NCBI GenBank assembly: GCA_948470475.1
Contig: OX419346.1
Coordinates: 2,090,231 to 2,154,230, forward strand
DNA length: 64,000 nt
Reading direction: 5' to 3'
Source of the DNA: Galaxea fascicularis
Lineage: Eukaryota; Cnidaria; Anthozoa; Scleractinia; Euphylliidae
Shown here piece by piece: positions 32,201 to 44,658 of the stretch (position 1 is the first letter of the stretch; every line of letters begins with the position of its first letter). The notes under the pieces are model-generated. The model was not told the DNA's origin, searched no databases, and saw only the letters and a list, made by a program, of their open reading frames with translations. Position numbers and translations under genes: made by a program.

Positions 32201-35200
32201 GAATCTTTTTCATGAGCCCACTGTTCCCAATGCCAGCGGAGTGCTTGTACCAGTCTATGATAGAAGCACGTGATCACCGGGCCTGCACATGCGTTCGAAG
32301 GCTGCAACTGAGCAATATACATTTCAAATTGATATCTCAGGATGGTTTGTTAATGCAATCTTACGAGGGAATCTATGTCACTTGTGTACTAATTTGGAGA
32401 TGGAGTCTGTTATCGTTCAAGTTGTATAGCGCTCACACATCGTCTGTTACTAGGCCTGTAACTGTAAACGAATTTTCGTCAAAAAAGCCAAAAGAAAGAA
32501 TAGTTGTAATTAAGATTACGTACCGTAATGGTCATCATATTTTCCTGGAGGAATTTTCGAAACTTTTCCAGAAACAAGACTCTTGTGGGCTTGGACTCCT
32601 GTTAACACAGATAATGCACTCTGTCAATACCGAATAAAACTTATGTATAAAGAGTGTTAGGCATCATAAAATCGAACCCAAACAAAAAATGTGAAGTAAA
32701 TTTGAGAATACGACAAGGAGGACGGACAAACCACTATTTGTTTTTCAAGCCCGACGTCTATCTGCGCTAACAAAGACATCCAGACACCAAAAAGGCTTTG
32801 CACAAAAAAATAGGTCAAAATAGACTGAAGTTGGAGGACCCAATTGTTTGGAGACATCATTCATCAACCTTAAAACTTAACACTGTGACTAATCGAGAAC
32901 AAATGGGTGGAAGTTCGCTGGCGTTACCTGAGTTGGTCGATCGTCGCCTTTCAACAGAATTTTGCAAATTTCGACTTGAATAGTCTCGATCACTGAAATA
33001 CAAAAAAAAAAGGATCCGATAACTGGCCCTTTCGCTTTAGAACTCGAGTTAATGACTACTGATTAATTGAAGGGGACTCCTAAAGGTGCAATACGATACG
33101 CTTAGGCCCCATTTATATGGAGAAAAATCGTCCTGGATAGAGGGGTCACTCGCACATCCGAGCTACCCTGGGCTAGCCAACTTTTTTGACATTTCCTTAC
33201 AAAACACAACGAACCATTTATATGAGGAACAAAGTTGGCTCAGCTGTAAGGATGCAACACCTTGCCAGGACAACGTTTTTTCCATATGAACACTATGGCA
33301 CGTCTACCCGGGTCAACTCGGTCAGGGGCACATACACAGAGCATGCCCAATCGCCGTTGTCATTCCGAAACAACTGTTGACTCGGTGAAGCAGAGCAACT
33401 TCATTCTCATGTAAACGCTCGCTAAAGTTGTCTCCGCTGAGAGAGTGACCCACTCACCCGGGACAACGTTTCTCCATATAAACGGGGCCTTAGAAACGAC
33501 TGTGTGGCAGGCTGATGTTATAATTATTTAAATTGATCATTTCTTGTTAAGTCGCGAAATTCGTACTTCAGTAATCCCAGCCAACAAAATGATTTATCGT
33601 GAGTAAAATTGAAAACCCCCATACCTTGTATTTTAATTTTAAGTTTATTGCAGGCGGCCATGTACTCTGCTTTTGAAGCTTCACTTGGCTTGGAGGTCTC
33701 CTAAAATTAATCACATTAATGATTTTAGGGACTGAAAAGCAGGTCTCTTTTACAGGTCATATTCCACAGATCACAGGTCACAGGTACAAATGACTGTTTT
33801 ATCGATCGGTAACTAAGCCAAACAGTTTGACCTCAATCTAAAACAAAATTTTGGATAGTGATTAGGGCTAGGAGATATTTTGGGCTTGTTTATTTATCTG
33901 TAGTACGGTGACATGTACTTTGACCTGTGGAATGTGACCTCTAAAAGAGCCCCGCCGGTTACTGGAGGGGTCACCATCTGCTGCTTAAAAGAACTGGGAA
34001 GTGAAAGAAACATTGGACAAACTCGAGTTCCAACTAAAAGAAACACAACAACAAGGACGGTAAACACTGCACTGGGGCAAGAGTACCACTCGCCACCACA
34101 CAAAACCCACACATCCTTTGAATTCTATTTTGACTGGCCGGTGTCCTTGATCTTCTGAAAGCAGATGGGAGGGAAGAGTGACCACGCACTCCAAACATTA
34201 TGTCCACCGTCTCTCAGCTGTGGCAATAAACTTGGTAAAAAGGTGGCCAAAAGTCTTCTTTGAGGTTCGCAACACTTCGACTAAAGTTCTCGCTGTTAAT
34301 GGGAGTAAGAAGGAACTCAAGACACGACTATATTTTAGAATCAATCCTTCTGTTGTCCTTCGCCCCCACCCCACCCCCATTATTGAATTTTTGACAGCTG
34401 TAAATTAGATCCTGTACAAGCAGTACTTACATCATCGCTTTCCCACCAAACCAAAGGGAAGGACGATTGCAGGATATTGTCGTCTGGAGGCTTGATGTGC
34501 ATAAAATAGCTGAACTTTTGAGGGAAGGTTTGCAAAGTCAAGGCGAACACGGTAACAACAAACTTCAAGGGCGGATTGTAAACTGTTACTAAAGTTCTCC
34601 CTGTGATTGGATGGCAAACCTCGAACGTCTATTTCAACCAACAAGCAAAGCGAAAACCAACTTGTTCGCACGCGTTTTCGCGCGCTTAGTGCGGTTACGT
34701 GTGTCAACCTTCAATTTTGATTGGTCCATTGTGGTGATTAACAAAAGTAGAAGAGCGTCTAATGTATTTTGCGGTTGTTTTGGGTTTGCTTTGCTGAGCT
34801 CCGTGATTGGCCACTTTTGTAACCAATGAAAAACAAAACAAACCTCAACTGTGACTTGATCTCAACAATTTTCCCGCTATCACCGCTGGTGATGCGCATT
34901 TCTTCTGAATTCTCGTTGGTTCATTCCACTGACACTTGAGCTTTTTCTGACAGGCTACAGTAATAACTTTGATTTTCGACTGAAAACTTCGCTAGCTCCG
35001 CACAAAACAAAGCGCATTCCACTCACTGTGCAAGCAATCATTGTAAAATCTAACTTGTTTCTAGTTTCACACTACAATAATCGCTTCTAACCGGAAAGGC
35101 AGGGAATCAAAGTTATTTTAAAGGATATGTTTTGCAAGTGATCCACATTCTCCGTGTTCTCTCGTGTTTGAGTATAGCAAGAGCTAGTGAAAGACAATGA

Positions 35201-36648
35201 ACCTGGAACAAAACAGAGAAACAATAAACGGTCGTCGTGGTTTCTGCGAATTCGCACACCTGCAAAGTCAATTCGTTACAAAGCTCTTTCGCTCCAAGCC
35301 GATGCAGAGCGAAGTTCGACTCGTGTTTCGATACAACGTCGATTAGTTACAAAGTCACTACGCTAAACATTCATTTCATTGCGAAATTATTTCCTTCAAA
35401 TTAAAATAATTTCGCCTAATAGTGGTTTTGCTACAAGGACATATAATGAGACGTCAACTTAAGCCTACATCTGATAATGAAGCCTCTTCTAAACTATCAC
35501 GTTAAGACTATAGCTTGGTTTACCTGACCCAACTCGCAGCAAAGCGTCCTGATGAAAAAATCAACCTTTCCCTCCCTACCTGTGACCCAAAGTCCATGGT
35601 AACTGGCTGAAACCAGTAGCACTTAATCAGCGCGTTTAACAGGTGTCCCAGGCATGGCTCCAGTTCAAACTCCTAGCAATAAATACGTAAAATTCGGTAT
35701 TTTAGAGTAAAATGTTTACTAAGTTATCTAACAACCACCACTGAACTGTTGCAAAATAACTTCCTACGCCCTACGAAACGACTTATTGAGGACATCATCT
35801 AAAGGCAAACAAGAGAAAAACCGAGTAACTATACCACCATTATAGATACAGACACGTGTCTACCAAAAGACGAAACGAAACGAACCAATCACTGCTTACA
35901 AGTTTTGCAGCCAACAACGTCAAGGATTCTGACGGACAACCCATAATATCTCGATTTCTTCGACTTGATTGGCCAGACACTTCATACCATTTGCTAGCGT
36001 TACACAACTCGGAACAGTATTCCACTGATTCTGCTCCCGATAGCTGAATGCAGTTCCCTCGGAATACACAGAATGTGAAATGTTTTGGCGGGAAAATCGT
36101 GCGCGGCCCGCCATGCCCGTGACGTGGCAGACTGTTCTGCGCTCTGCCCTCACGTCACTTTCGCCAACAGCACTCCCTTTTCGGAATATATCTTCTTTCA
36201 TTAAAGCTTCTTCTGCGTCTTTTCTTATCCCTTAACCGGAATAGCAATAAGCAGAATAGTCCCCAGAAGAACGAATCTATGATATGCTCCCGTGTTCAAA
36301 CCATTTACAAGGATAAGCACTTTAATAAATATCTTTGGCGGGAGGGAAAGCCTCTAAAGCTAATTTTATGCAGTCACTGCTCTGAAGAGGGCAGACCTTA
36401 CCTCCATGCAGACCCACATAAGATCCAGCACTTTGTGAACACCGGGCTGGTGTTCATGAGGATTGGTTTCTGGACAAGACTTGAGTAAGAACGGCAAAAG
36501 AACATTTTCCACTACATAGCCGGTAGTCTGAACATTGATCAAAGTATAGTAAAGTTAATAACGACAACAAGAACCTCAAAAGAGTACACATGTACCTGAA
36601 ATAAAATCTTGAAATTCGACTGACGAAATCAAGGATGGGTGGTCACAA

Positions 36649-36686
<38 letters not shown>

Positions 36687-39600
36687 AAGTAATCGAGCGA
36701 GTAATTTCAAAGTCGGACGAGCACGCAGCGCAAGTCCGATTTGAAATGATGTTCCAAGAGACTTACAAACAGTAGAAAAACATTATGAAGGAAGTCATTA
36801 ATAAAAGTGCATGGAATTGGACGCCCACGTGATCGTGCACTAATTTCGCGCGCAGAACCAATCAGAATCGAGAACTTTGTTACAGATACGATTGAAGTGA
36901 AAATAGGCTACAGTAAAGTTCTGTTTAGTCTGACAATGAAATATCATTTTTGTGTGTACGTAAGCTCGAACGAAATTTAACAATCGAACTATTTCTTAAC
37001 ATTTAATCTCAATATATTTTGATCGCAAAACTTTCTTTAAGTCAGGTTAAAAAATGCCGTACTCTGGTTGTTGTCCCTATAATGTTATAATGTGTGATAT
37101 TATATAGTAGCGAAGAGCACGTCTATGGCATAATGTATAGTGTCCTTACCAACAAAGGGCCTAGTTTCTCAAACACATGCGCAGTGGTGAGGAGAGTCAA
37201 CGTGTCTGAGCGGCCATGAAGAGATGGCGGTAACCACGGAAACCTGTCAGGCTGAAAATCAAAATGAAACATATTCAACTGTTGACTTCATGGGATAGTT
37301 GCTGAGGAGTTGTGTCCAGCCATGTGCTAGAAATAATCGCAATCAGAGGAAAGCAATGCAGTGCGCAGTTTGTTGAAGTCTCTTCTCTTTATTCTTCTTA
37401 AATTATGCATTCCACCGCCCATGATAGCTGCCTTGAATATGTATTGCCTGTATGTTGATATCTCAAATTCCACGAACAGATATTTCAAACAAACGGAACA
37501 AATACCCACTACAGCAGCAATAACCCTAAAGTTCTCTGTGGCTTAAAATTCAACAAGGTCTAATATCAAAATTTGTATTCTCCTAACAGTACACGCATCT
37601 TTCTTTTGCTACATGTAGGGAGAATTTGTGTAAACGTCAACTCAACTGATCCCTGTTGATCATTTCCTGAATTCTCATGCCCTGTATTATTGATGAACTA
37701 GTGATATGGTTAGGAGAAGTGGGATGATGATCACTTTTGGGATGAGATCAACTTACAGCTGGTAATAGTCTGTCCAAACACGACATGAGTTCTGTTGCCT
37801 TAGCAACATCCGTGACAGGAGGATCTTGAAGAGGCTTGAAGCCAATCACAGGAAATCTTTCAGAGGTTTAGGAAAAAAATTTTGTGATAAACATAGAAAT
37901 TGAAGAAATTTTGTAAAGACGTTTTAGGGATTTCATAAGAAGCTGGCAACCAGAGAAAACCATTGCCTATTTCGTCAGAATTTTTCTCTGCAGCCACCTC
38001 CTTTGTGTGGATTTTCACTCAGATGATTAAAGAATAATAATCAATTCACCACCTATTTTGGTTAGATCAGACGGCTATTTAAAAAATTATTGAAATCCCT
38101 GAAGTTTGTTAATTTAGACGACTACTTCAAGGTCAGGTGAAGATTTTGGGATTGTTTCGTTGGAACTGAAATGCTCATATAACTCTGATTTTCCAAGGAA
38201 GATAACCAAAACTCTTCTCCAACAGCTTTTTTATAGCATTTATTATGTTAGCATGTGTTAATTCACTACATCCCAGTAAACTTATCACAAAAGTGACCAG
38301 CAGAGGGATGAATATATAAAGGTAAAAGGATACTTGAAAGGGGCAGTTCCAAAATTCATTTGGCATGACTCTCCATATGATAGGCTTGCAGCAGGGAAAT
38401 ATGCAAGACCAGGGCCATACTGAACATTGTCAAATGCCAAACCCAAGAAATGGCCATTCCTATGGAACAGCAACAGTAGTTAAGTTTAAAAAGATGGCAG
38501 GCATAAATTTTACAAGACAAAACTTAGGACAAGTAAAGTAGCAATAGCTAAGCCAAAGACAAATACAATGATGATTGTAGCCATAGAAGGGCATGACGGT
38601 GATGATACTGCAGATGATGATAATTTAACTAAAAGTGGCAACAATAATGATCATACAACATCAGTAAATTATAACAATGACATCAAGAAGGGTCAACAAA
38701 AGGAAGGAAAAAATTATGATTTTAGGCCATCACGTCTTGAGTAATATGAAATTTGAATACAAATAGCACTGGCAGACCTGCTGTAAGAGATTGTGCCATC
38801 ATCTAAGTCAATGCAACAGCCTATCACATCACCTGCCATCCACTCCTACACATAAAGAAAGACATTGAAAATTAATTTAAATTTATTGCTTTAATTTACA
38901 CAATTCAAGTACACCCATTCATTACTAAAAGGGGGGAAATTTCCCTGCATGTTTATTTCAAAATAAAAATATTGACAAACAGCACTTTCAAGGATGATAT
39001 TGTCTAACATTAAAACCTAGATTTTTAGACTAGGCATTGGAAGGCTGGGTCTTCTTAGTCATCATCACTTTGTTAAACATCATAATAAAACAAATTCAGA
39101 AATTGTAGGGCTTCCTGCAATAGGGGCATTAATATCGCTTTTTGGCCTTCACATCGAAACCTCTCTAAATTGGCTCAACTGTTTAAGGTACAATCAGAAA
39201 TGAAATTCTGCATTTATTTAGTGATGTTAAGACCTAGATTTGGTGAATTAGCATATGATTTTTGCTTACAACTGAATCAACTGAAATACTGTATAAAAGA
39301 TTTTTTAACGAACAAAATCACCCATGCATCAGATCCCATTTGTTTCTGCTTCTTGAGTTTTTGGCAAAAGTCATAAGCTAATCTTTGAAATCTAGCCTTC
39401 AAATCACACCCTATTGGACCATACAAGGGAGTAACCCCACCCTACCTGGGTAAGTGTAGAGGTTCATTACTGACATCATTGGACCTAGAAGACCCCACAA
39501 AAATTCTCAAGACCTTTTATACACTGTTGCATGTGAAATCTCTGTCTTCTTGCAAGTTTACCAACTCAACAGTGTCTCCAAATTTCCCCATCCTCCTCCT

Positions 39601-42600
39601 TTCAGTGGTACCAGTCAATCTCTCTTTCAGCTCACCCTATATGCCTTAAGCAAAAATTATTTTGCCCATATCTTCTGTAAGGCATAGGGTGGCTTTTAGA
39701 TAAATGGCTCTTTCATATTATTTTATACTTCCAGTTCAAAAGATGTCTCTGTACAATTCCACCTTGTCTTGAGAGTGATTATCTGCAACCAATTTCATCA
39801 ACATTCATGAACTGTTCCAGGACAATAGCCTTTGCACTAGTCGAGCTTTAAAAGTAGAATTACTGAGTGCATTCTTTTAGGGGTCTAACAGTTACAGTTG
39901 GTAGTAATTACACTGTGACACAAGGAAGAAATTACCCACTGAATACATACCTCCCCATACTTGCCAGTGGACACATTCCATTTCCTGACACGATGCCCAT
40001 CATAAGCAAAGGAGTCTGGGGTATCACCAACTCCCTCCTGAAGGTTACCAATAATATTAAATAAATTATTGATTAATTACTAAATATTTAAAAATATTTA
40101 TAAATTATTTAAATTTTAAAATTATTTCACAGACTACTTTCCATTCCAGAATTAGCTTTTGATGTTCTTCTTAATAATTTTTTTTTCTAGAAAATACTTG
40201 ACATACATTGTATCTCCCAACAATTATTAATTTTGAGGCAAACCTCATTTGTGAACTTGCACTGTAGTGTTGCCCAGCCTAACTGCATGATTCCTTTGGA
40301 GCCCAACAAAATCTCGTACATCCACTTCCCTATAATTAAAAACAAAATCACTTTATATAATGCAGTATGCAGCATGGTGAATTGCATAATTCATTTTCCA
40401 TTCATTAGCTAAAAGAAGGACTAAAAATCAGCTGTCACAAGTAATAACTTTAGTTTTATTTTTTATAATAAGTTTAGTTACCAAAAATAATACTGACTGT
40501 GATCTACTAGATAAAATGACTCACCTTTGCAAACACAAATGTTTGCTCTGACACTACTGAAATTACTTTTGCTTTCAATCTATACAATCAATAAAATAAA
40601 AACAAAATAATTATTATTACAAATTATTATTAATATTGTACAGGAAATTTATGTTAAATGAAACAATGACCGTATGTGTAAAAGGACACCGATAACTTAA
40701 GTTAAAAGGAAGTCTAACATTCATTTGAATCTCAACAAAAGGATCCCAAAAGGTTACTAGTCTTTACCTGATTAACCTGTAGTTTTCCCATTTTAATAAC
40801 ATAATTAGCACTTCCCACTCTTATGATCAAGTCCTAAGCTGTACAGTACTACTGAAAATAGCCTTGCGAGCCCTCTACCCAAGAAGAACCTTGTAGACCT
40901 TGTAGCAAAATTAACTCAATAATTTATTGTTTTGAACTACATGTACCTCAATTCCATCTTTTATAGTCATGGAGCCACAAAGGCTTGCTCTATCAACTCC
41001 CACGGTATCAGGTCCAATTCTTCCATCTGTTAATGCTCGCTCCTCAGCGTCTAGTTCTTGTTAAAACAACATCAGGAATAATGAAAGTATATATATTAAC
41101 AGAAAGCAGCCATCACAAAAGGCATAGATATTAAGGATCAGCAAGTCAAATGGACCTATTAAAGTATCCTTAGAGACATGGCTTGTTGCTTGACGATACT
41201 ACCAACACCACTATTCTAAAATAATAACAATAATAATAAATTATACTACTGTTACTACTACTATCATAATAATAATAACAATATTTATTGCAATCATGGT
41301 AATATAGTAACAATTATACATGAAACAATAACTTATTGCAATCAATGATAAACACAAACATAAAACAGCAACACAATGACCCAACTCCAACATACTGACC
41401 ACTGGACCTTCCTGCATTGCACAGTATATAAGTACAAGATTATTACTGAATTTATATACCTGGCTTAGGTTCCTCATCATACTGAGCAAGAATTTCATCA
41501 ATATGGTCCTGTAGGGTCCCATACTCCAGTAATCGTCTGCAAGGTTATTATTATTATTAGGTTAAATTAGTTAACATTGTTTAGACAACTTTTGTTGGAT
41601 CTTGTGTCTTAAAGGGAGCTCCCACCGACGTAGCAGTCGACGCCTCGGTCTTCTGTTGGTTGACATATCAATCAATACTATATGAAGAGCTTCTCAAATC
41701 AATGATAGTTTCTTCTAATAAAAATCGCTGGTGTTTGATGGTGATATTCTCTTTCTCAAGTGTGGACCCATCAGTGATCTGTCTGTGAAGTAATGACAAA
41801 ACATTGACTGTCTATCGACTTGTACCCCGTGGTGGCCGACTATCAGCAACATAAATAATCGGTCTCAGTCGATATGTGGTGGATATCTGACCCACACCTG
41901 GCTGGTATATCGACTGATCTGTCATCTGAGGTGACGATTGCTACATCGGTGAACATACCCTATAAGACATGAGATCCCTTTTGTTTTGAAATTAAAAAAT
42001 ATTCTTAACACAAATACATGTACTTTACTTAGGTAATGCCTTGTTCATGCTTTGGTAATACAGCTGTATATAAAAAGCCGTCCAGTGATCAATAGCAAAC
42101 AGAGAGATTTTTAATATCATTCATTAAAGCTTGGCCAGTCTTCCCTTAAAGGCATTTGAATGTCTGAATCTATATAAGTTAATAGAAGAGATCACATGGA
42201 GATGGGGCTTTTGACAATTTTCTCAACAACAGGGAGCTAATCAACACAAAAATATCTAAAAGTTCATACATAATTATAAATGATTAATAACCATATTGGA
42301 TTGCAAATGCTTCCATCCTTTTACAGCTTGCAAGCTAAAAATTATTAAGCTCAGACAGGGTTGTCACTAGGAATTAAAGTAGATTTGAAGAATTAGTTCA
42401 AGTAGGAGGCTACAGATTATAATAAGTACGAAGCTCACAAAGGCAATTTCCTGCATTCTTGGGCAAAAGTAGCCAATACAAAGTGGTCTTATAGACAGCG
42501 GAAATCCGTCAGCTACCAGCTTCTAATGACAACCCTGTCAGATCAGGACTGCTGAACTTAAGTTAATTAAGAATACCACAGAAATTAATGTGTCTAGGTA

Positions 42601-43098
42601 AGCTGAAAGCCACTCATGGGGCACTAAGTCGACGTTGTAGCGGGCATTAAAACCACCAAATAAAGTTTGAGCATGAGCATTAGCAGCCATGTATGGATGT
42701 ACAGCATGGCAATACAGCTGGCTAGGCCGAAACAAGGCCGAAACAGCTGTCCATTCATGGCTTCTAACGGTCAGGCTCAAACTTTGTTTGGTAGATTTAA
42801 GGGGTAATGCCCACTACCACGTGGCCTTAGTGCCCAATGAGTGGCTTTCAGCTTACCTAGACTCATTAATTTGTGAGGTATTCTTGTCACTCCAAGCCAC
42901 ATCACACAGGCCTTACACTTAAGTTAATTAAGCTTACTTTTATTAATAATGCGTTAATTTTTATGAACCGATGTCATTGATCACTGGTTTAAAGGCTCAG
43001 TGCAGCGTCAATACACAGTTTCGTCGTTACCTTGGAGTAGCAATGTTTTCGTCCTTTTTAGATGGAAAAACAGCTGATAAAAACTGGTCAACATCCAT
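26272..43098 (-). CDS. RNF123: RNF123/KPC1-like E3 ubiquitin ligase, 5' two thirds (C-terminal RING part not found)
   Basis: Family role: RING E3 that works with KPC2 in cytosolic ubiquitination. Exons found by eye, 5' to 3': 43031-43098, 41460-41536, 40947-41056, 40525-40579, 40244-40329, 39951-40037, 38778-38845, 38334-38459, 37757-37856, 37150-37251, 36402-36527, 35580-35672, 34431-34588, 33625-33700, 32928-32992, 32524-32598, 32184-32307, 31482-31517, 30230-30384, 29492-29575, 28252-28359, 26272-26449. Phases match except at 34431-34588, whose 5' edge is unsure (perhaps one exon missed before it). The SPRY domain spans 40329-38334 ([71 protein letters not shown]). Later blocks [41 protein letters not shown] and [14 protein letters not shown] follow the order remembered for vertebrate RNF123. 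After DIPG the next exon is absent. Confidence 0.85.
26955..27345. mobile_element. Two family D SINEs in inverted orientation
   Basis: The minus strand from 27134 reads GGCTTCATAGCTCAGTTGGT and CACAGGTTCAATCCCCG, then TTTTTTCAGGC and TTACGCAATTG. On the plus strand from about 27160 a second copy gives TTTTTTTCAGGC, CTTTACGCAGTTG and GCGACGATCATTCTTC without a good tRNA head. They lie head to head in an RNF123 intron. Confidence 0.7.
27690..27895. mobile_element. MITE with CCCGTTTCTCGAAA termini
   Basis: Begins CCCGTTTCTCGAAAGTCCCG and ends CGGGAGTTTCGAGAAACG, with internal TTTCGGGCCCGAAAAG and GCGATCCGCTTATTCT blocks shared with 14486-14717 and 49648-49846. Confidence 0.75.
28474..28838. mobile_element. 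MITE, left member of an inverted pair
   Basis: Terminal repeats AGGGAGTTTAAGCAACGA and TCGTTGCTTAAACTCCCT enclose a noncoding 365-bp body. It lies three bases (ATT) from an inverted second copy, in the RNF123 intron between exons 28252-28359 and 29492-29575. Confidence 0.85.
28842..29177. mobile_element. MITE, right member of an inverted pair
   Basis: Starts AGGGAGCTAACGACGACGG and ends GTTGCGTAAGCTCCCT. Its interior (ACTTCTCGTTTTTGTAACT, AATTTGGTCATTTCACGTTG) is the reverse complement of the left member, so the two form a palindrome of roughly 700 bp. Confidence 0.85.
29708..30010 (-). mobile_element. tRNA-derived SINE, family A, full length
   Basis: The minus strand starts GGTTGGCGCAGTGGTGAGAG with B box GGGTTCGATTCCC. 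It runs through the family body and the AT-rich tail shared with 2122-2372, ending near GGTAATTTGCGCCTAATAAG. It lies in an RNF123 intron. Confidence 0.85.
30608..31135 (+). pseudogene. LINE 3' end (CR1/L2-like RT C-terminus)
   Basis: The frame reads [19 protein letters not shown], then [25 protein letters not shown], a stop codon, then LWNLLPTTI, the usual C-terminus of these RTs. It is followed by an AT-rich 3' UTR ending in TTATTATTATTATTATAAAA. It is 5' truncated and antisense to RNF123. Confidence 0.8.
33105..33489. mobile_element. MITE with GGCCCCATTTATATGGAGAA termini and TTA duplication
   Basis: GGCCCCATTTATATGGAGAA at the left and TTTCTCCATATAAACGGGGCC at the right are inverted, flanked by TTA at 33102-33104 and 33490-33492. 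Fragments of the right end occur in intron 1 of sulfotransferase copies 1 and 3 (about 760-815, 13440-13510). Confidence 0.85.
41613..41961. mobile_element. Foldback/MITE-like element in first RNF123 intron
   Basis: The left arm CACCGACGTAGCAGTCGACG and the reverse complement of the right arm, CACCGATGTAGCAATCGTCA, are about 75 percent alike, with AGGG/CCCT ends. Noncoding interior. Confidence 0.55.
42556..42932. mobile_element. Foldback element flanked by a 16-bp direct repeat
   Basis: ACTTAAGTTAATTAAG occurs at 42556-42571 and 42917-42932. Between them the arms pair as inverted repeats: GTCTAGGTAAGCTGAAAGCC on the left appears reverse-complemented at about 42845-42865, and AAAGTTTGAGC at about 42665 is matched at about 42775. 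It is close to the RNF123 start exon. Confidence 0.75.
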
Positions 43099-43332
43099 GG
43101 AATCTCACTCTAAATCTGCAGAACTAGCAAACACTTTTAAACTGACAATGGAAAATTTAAGCTTTCTTCCCTCTGAAAAGCACGATTTTATCCCAACAAA
43201 AGGAGATTTAGACCACCCAAATATACGATAATTACGGCAGCAATTTTCATTTAGCCGCCATCTTTTTCAAGTGCTAGTACCCAGTCGACTGTCACCATGA
43301 TTTCCCATGATTCTTTATTGACGAATTTCAAA
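43099..43332. promoter_or_regulatory. Divergent promoter between RNF123 and RRM gene 1
   Basis: Only 234 bp separate the two start codons. The segment has no TATA box near either start. It carries GCCGCCATCTT (a minus-strand YY1-type AAGATGGCGGC) at 43254-43264 and a plus-strand CAAAATGGCGGC over the RRM start. The block TTTCCCATGATTCT upstream of the RRM start is conserved before RRM gene 2, which suggests a shared regulatory element. Confidence 0.65.
43247..43261 (-). CDS. Upstream ORF in RNF123 leader (MAAK-stop)
   Basis: A four-codon frame, ATGGCGGCTAAATGA, sits 149 bp before the RNF123 ATG. It starts in an AAAGATGGCGGC context like a TISU element. If transcription starts upstream of it, it could dampen RNF123 translation; if it lies at the transcription start it may act only as a YY1 site. 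Confidence 0.35.
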   Translation of the reverse strand: MAAK

Positions 43333-44658
43333 ATGGCGGCGCAACTGTGGCGGAAGGCACAGTTAATTCCAGTGTTTCGCATCCCTAAACCTTTGCCTTT
43401 TTTGTCAACCGTAAGATCTCCCATACTGCGAAATTTTCAAGGAAAAGTAATGTCGGCTTCGGCCAAGGATGTTGGAGAGGGAGCTGAGACAGAATCGCTG
43501 CGAGATTCCCAAACCGCGTGGTCCACTGGCACTTCCAGCTCAAAGTCAAACCTTCACCAAAGAAAGCTTCATATTAGCAATCTCTTCGACGGACAGGTTG
43601 AAAAATGGCAGCAAGAACGTTTAGAGGGTGCTGCATTTGAATACTTTTCAAAGTATGGTGAGATCGAGCGAATGGATTTTCCTCATCATAGGTTCACCAA
43701 ACTCCCAATTGGGTATGGTTTTGTAACGTTTCGCGATGATGGTGTTGTGCAAAAGATTCTGGCTGATGCAGTTCATCACCAAATTGACGGAAAAGAAGTT
43801 AAAGTGGCCCCTTTCAGTAATAAACAAATGGCAGTTCAAGAAAAGAGAGACTTGACTGTTGTTGTCGAAAACATTTTAAACAGCACAAGCAAGCATGCCA
43901 TTGAAGCACACTTCTCTAAGTATGGGAAAGTCAGCAGAGTGATTTTAGCCCAGAATGACCCCACAGATGAGAATTTGAGCAGTTATTATGTCATGTTTTC
44001 ATCGCTGACTGGCGCAAAGAAAGCTTTGGAACAACCAGTACAGAGAATCGCCGAACAGAGCATTGATTCGCAAGTAAAGGAGTTTTCACAAACCACGAAA
44101 ATGATGTTGAAGACAAAAAAGGTGGTGGTAACTTCTGTCCCAGACAAGCTAACTGTTGAGGATTTGAAGGATTACTTCCAACAGTTTGGAGAAGTGGAAA
44201 CAGTAGAATTACTCATCAATGCACAAATAATGTCAGCTCTCGAGGGATGTCGCAATGTAGCATATGTCCATTTTGCATCCGAAGAAGCAGTTGATGAAAT
44301 TATCCAACAGGATAGTCATATAATAGAAGGGTCAGCTGTCAAAGTTGAAAAACAGAGGGATCTTCAGCCCAACCACCACCTAGATAAACATTTAAAACTG
44401 GCAGTGCAGGGAGTTCCGTTGACAGTTGGAACATCAGTTATAAGGCGTTATCTTAACACAACTTTCAACATAGTACCAACTGGTGTGTTTTTTGACAGAC
44501 GGCAAGTGTTAAGCAACAATGAATCTCCCTGTGTTGTTAGATTAAAGGATCAACAAGAACTAGAAAGGGTACTGGAAAAACCAAAGGTTAGGTTTGGGGG
44601 ATTAACCTTGCATTTCCGCCGGCTTGTTTGGAAAAGAAACACTGACATGCAATGCTAA
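43333..44658 (+). CDS. Four-RRM protein, predicted mitochondrial, gene 1
   Basis: A single-exon gene of 441 aa from the ATG at 43333; an in-frame ATG at 43297 would add 12 residues. The later start is preferred because its CAAAATGGCG context is shared with the paralogue. The first 50 residues are rich in Arg, Lys and hydrophobic residues and lack acidic residues (WRKAQLIPVFRIPKPLPF), as in mitochondrial presequences. Four RRM-like units follow at about residues 78-160, 170-250, 263-345 and 355-435. RNP1-like strands are GYGFVTF, SYYVMFSS and VAYVHFAS; the fourth unit is degenerate. RRM1 has a small insertion (KWQQERLEG) relative to the paralogue. Probably binds RNA; target unknown. I recognise no vertebrate orthologue. 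Confidence 0.8.
   Translation: MAAQLWRKAQLIPVFRIPKPLPFLSTVRSPILRNFQGKVMSASAKDVGEGAETESLRDSQTAWSTGTSSSKSNLHQRKLHISNLFDGQVEKWQQERLEGAAFEYFSKYGEIERMDFPHHRFTKLPIGYGFVTFRDDGVVQKILADAVHHQIDGKEVKVAPFSNKQMAVQEKRDLTVVVENILNSTSKHAIEAHFSKYGKVSRVILAQNDPTDENLSSYYVMFSSLTGAKKALEQPVQRIAEQSIDSQVKEFSQTTKMMLKTKKVVVTSVPDKLTVEDLKDYFQQFGEVETVELLINAQIMSALEGCRNVAYVHFASEEAVDEIIQQDSHIIEGSAVKVEKQRDLQPNHHLDKHLKLAVQGVPLTVGTSVIRRYLNTTFNIVPTGVFFDRRQVLSNNESPCVVRLKDQQELERVLEKPKVRFGGLTLHFRRLVWKRNTDMQC

Noticed and set aside
33894..34408. Overlapping short frames on both strands
   Set aside because: They lie in an RNF123 intron, resemble nothing known and lack conserved features.
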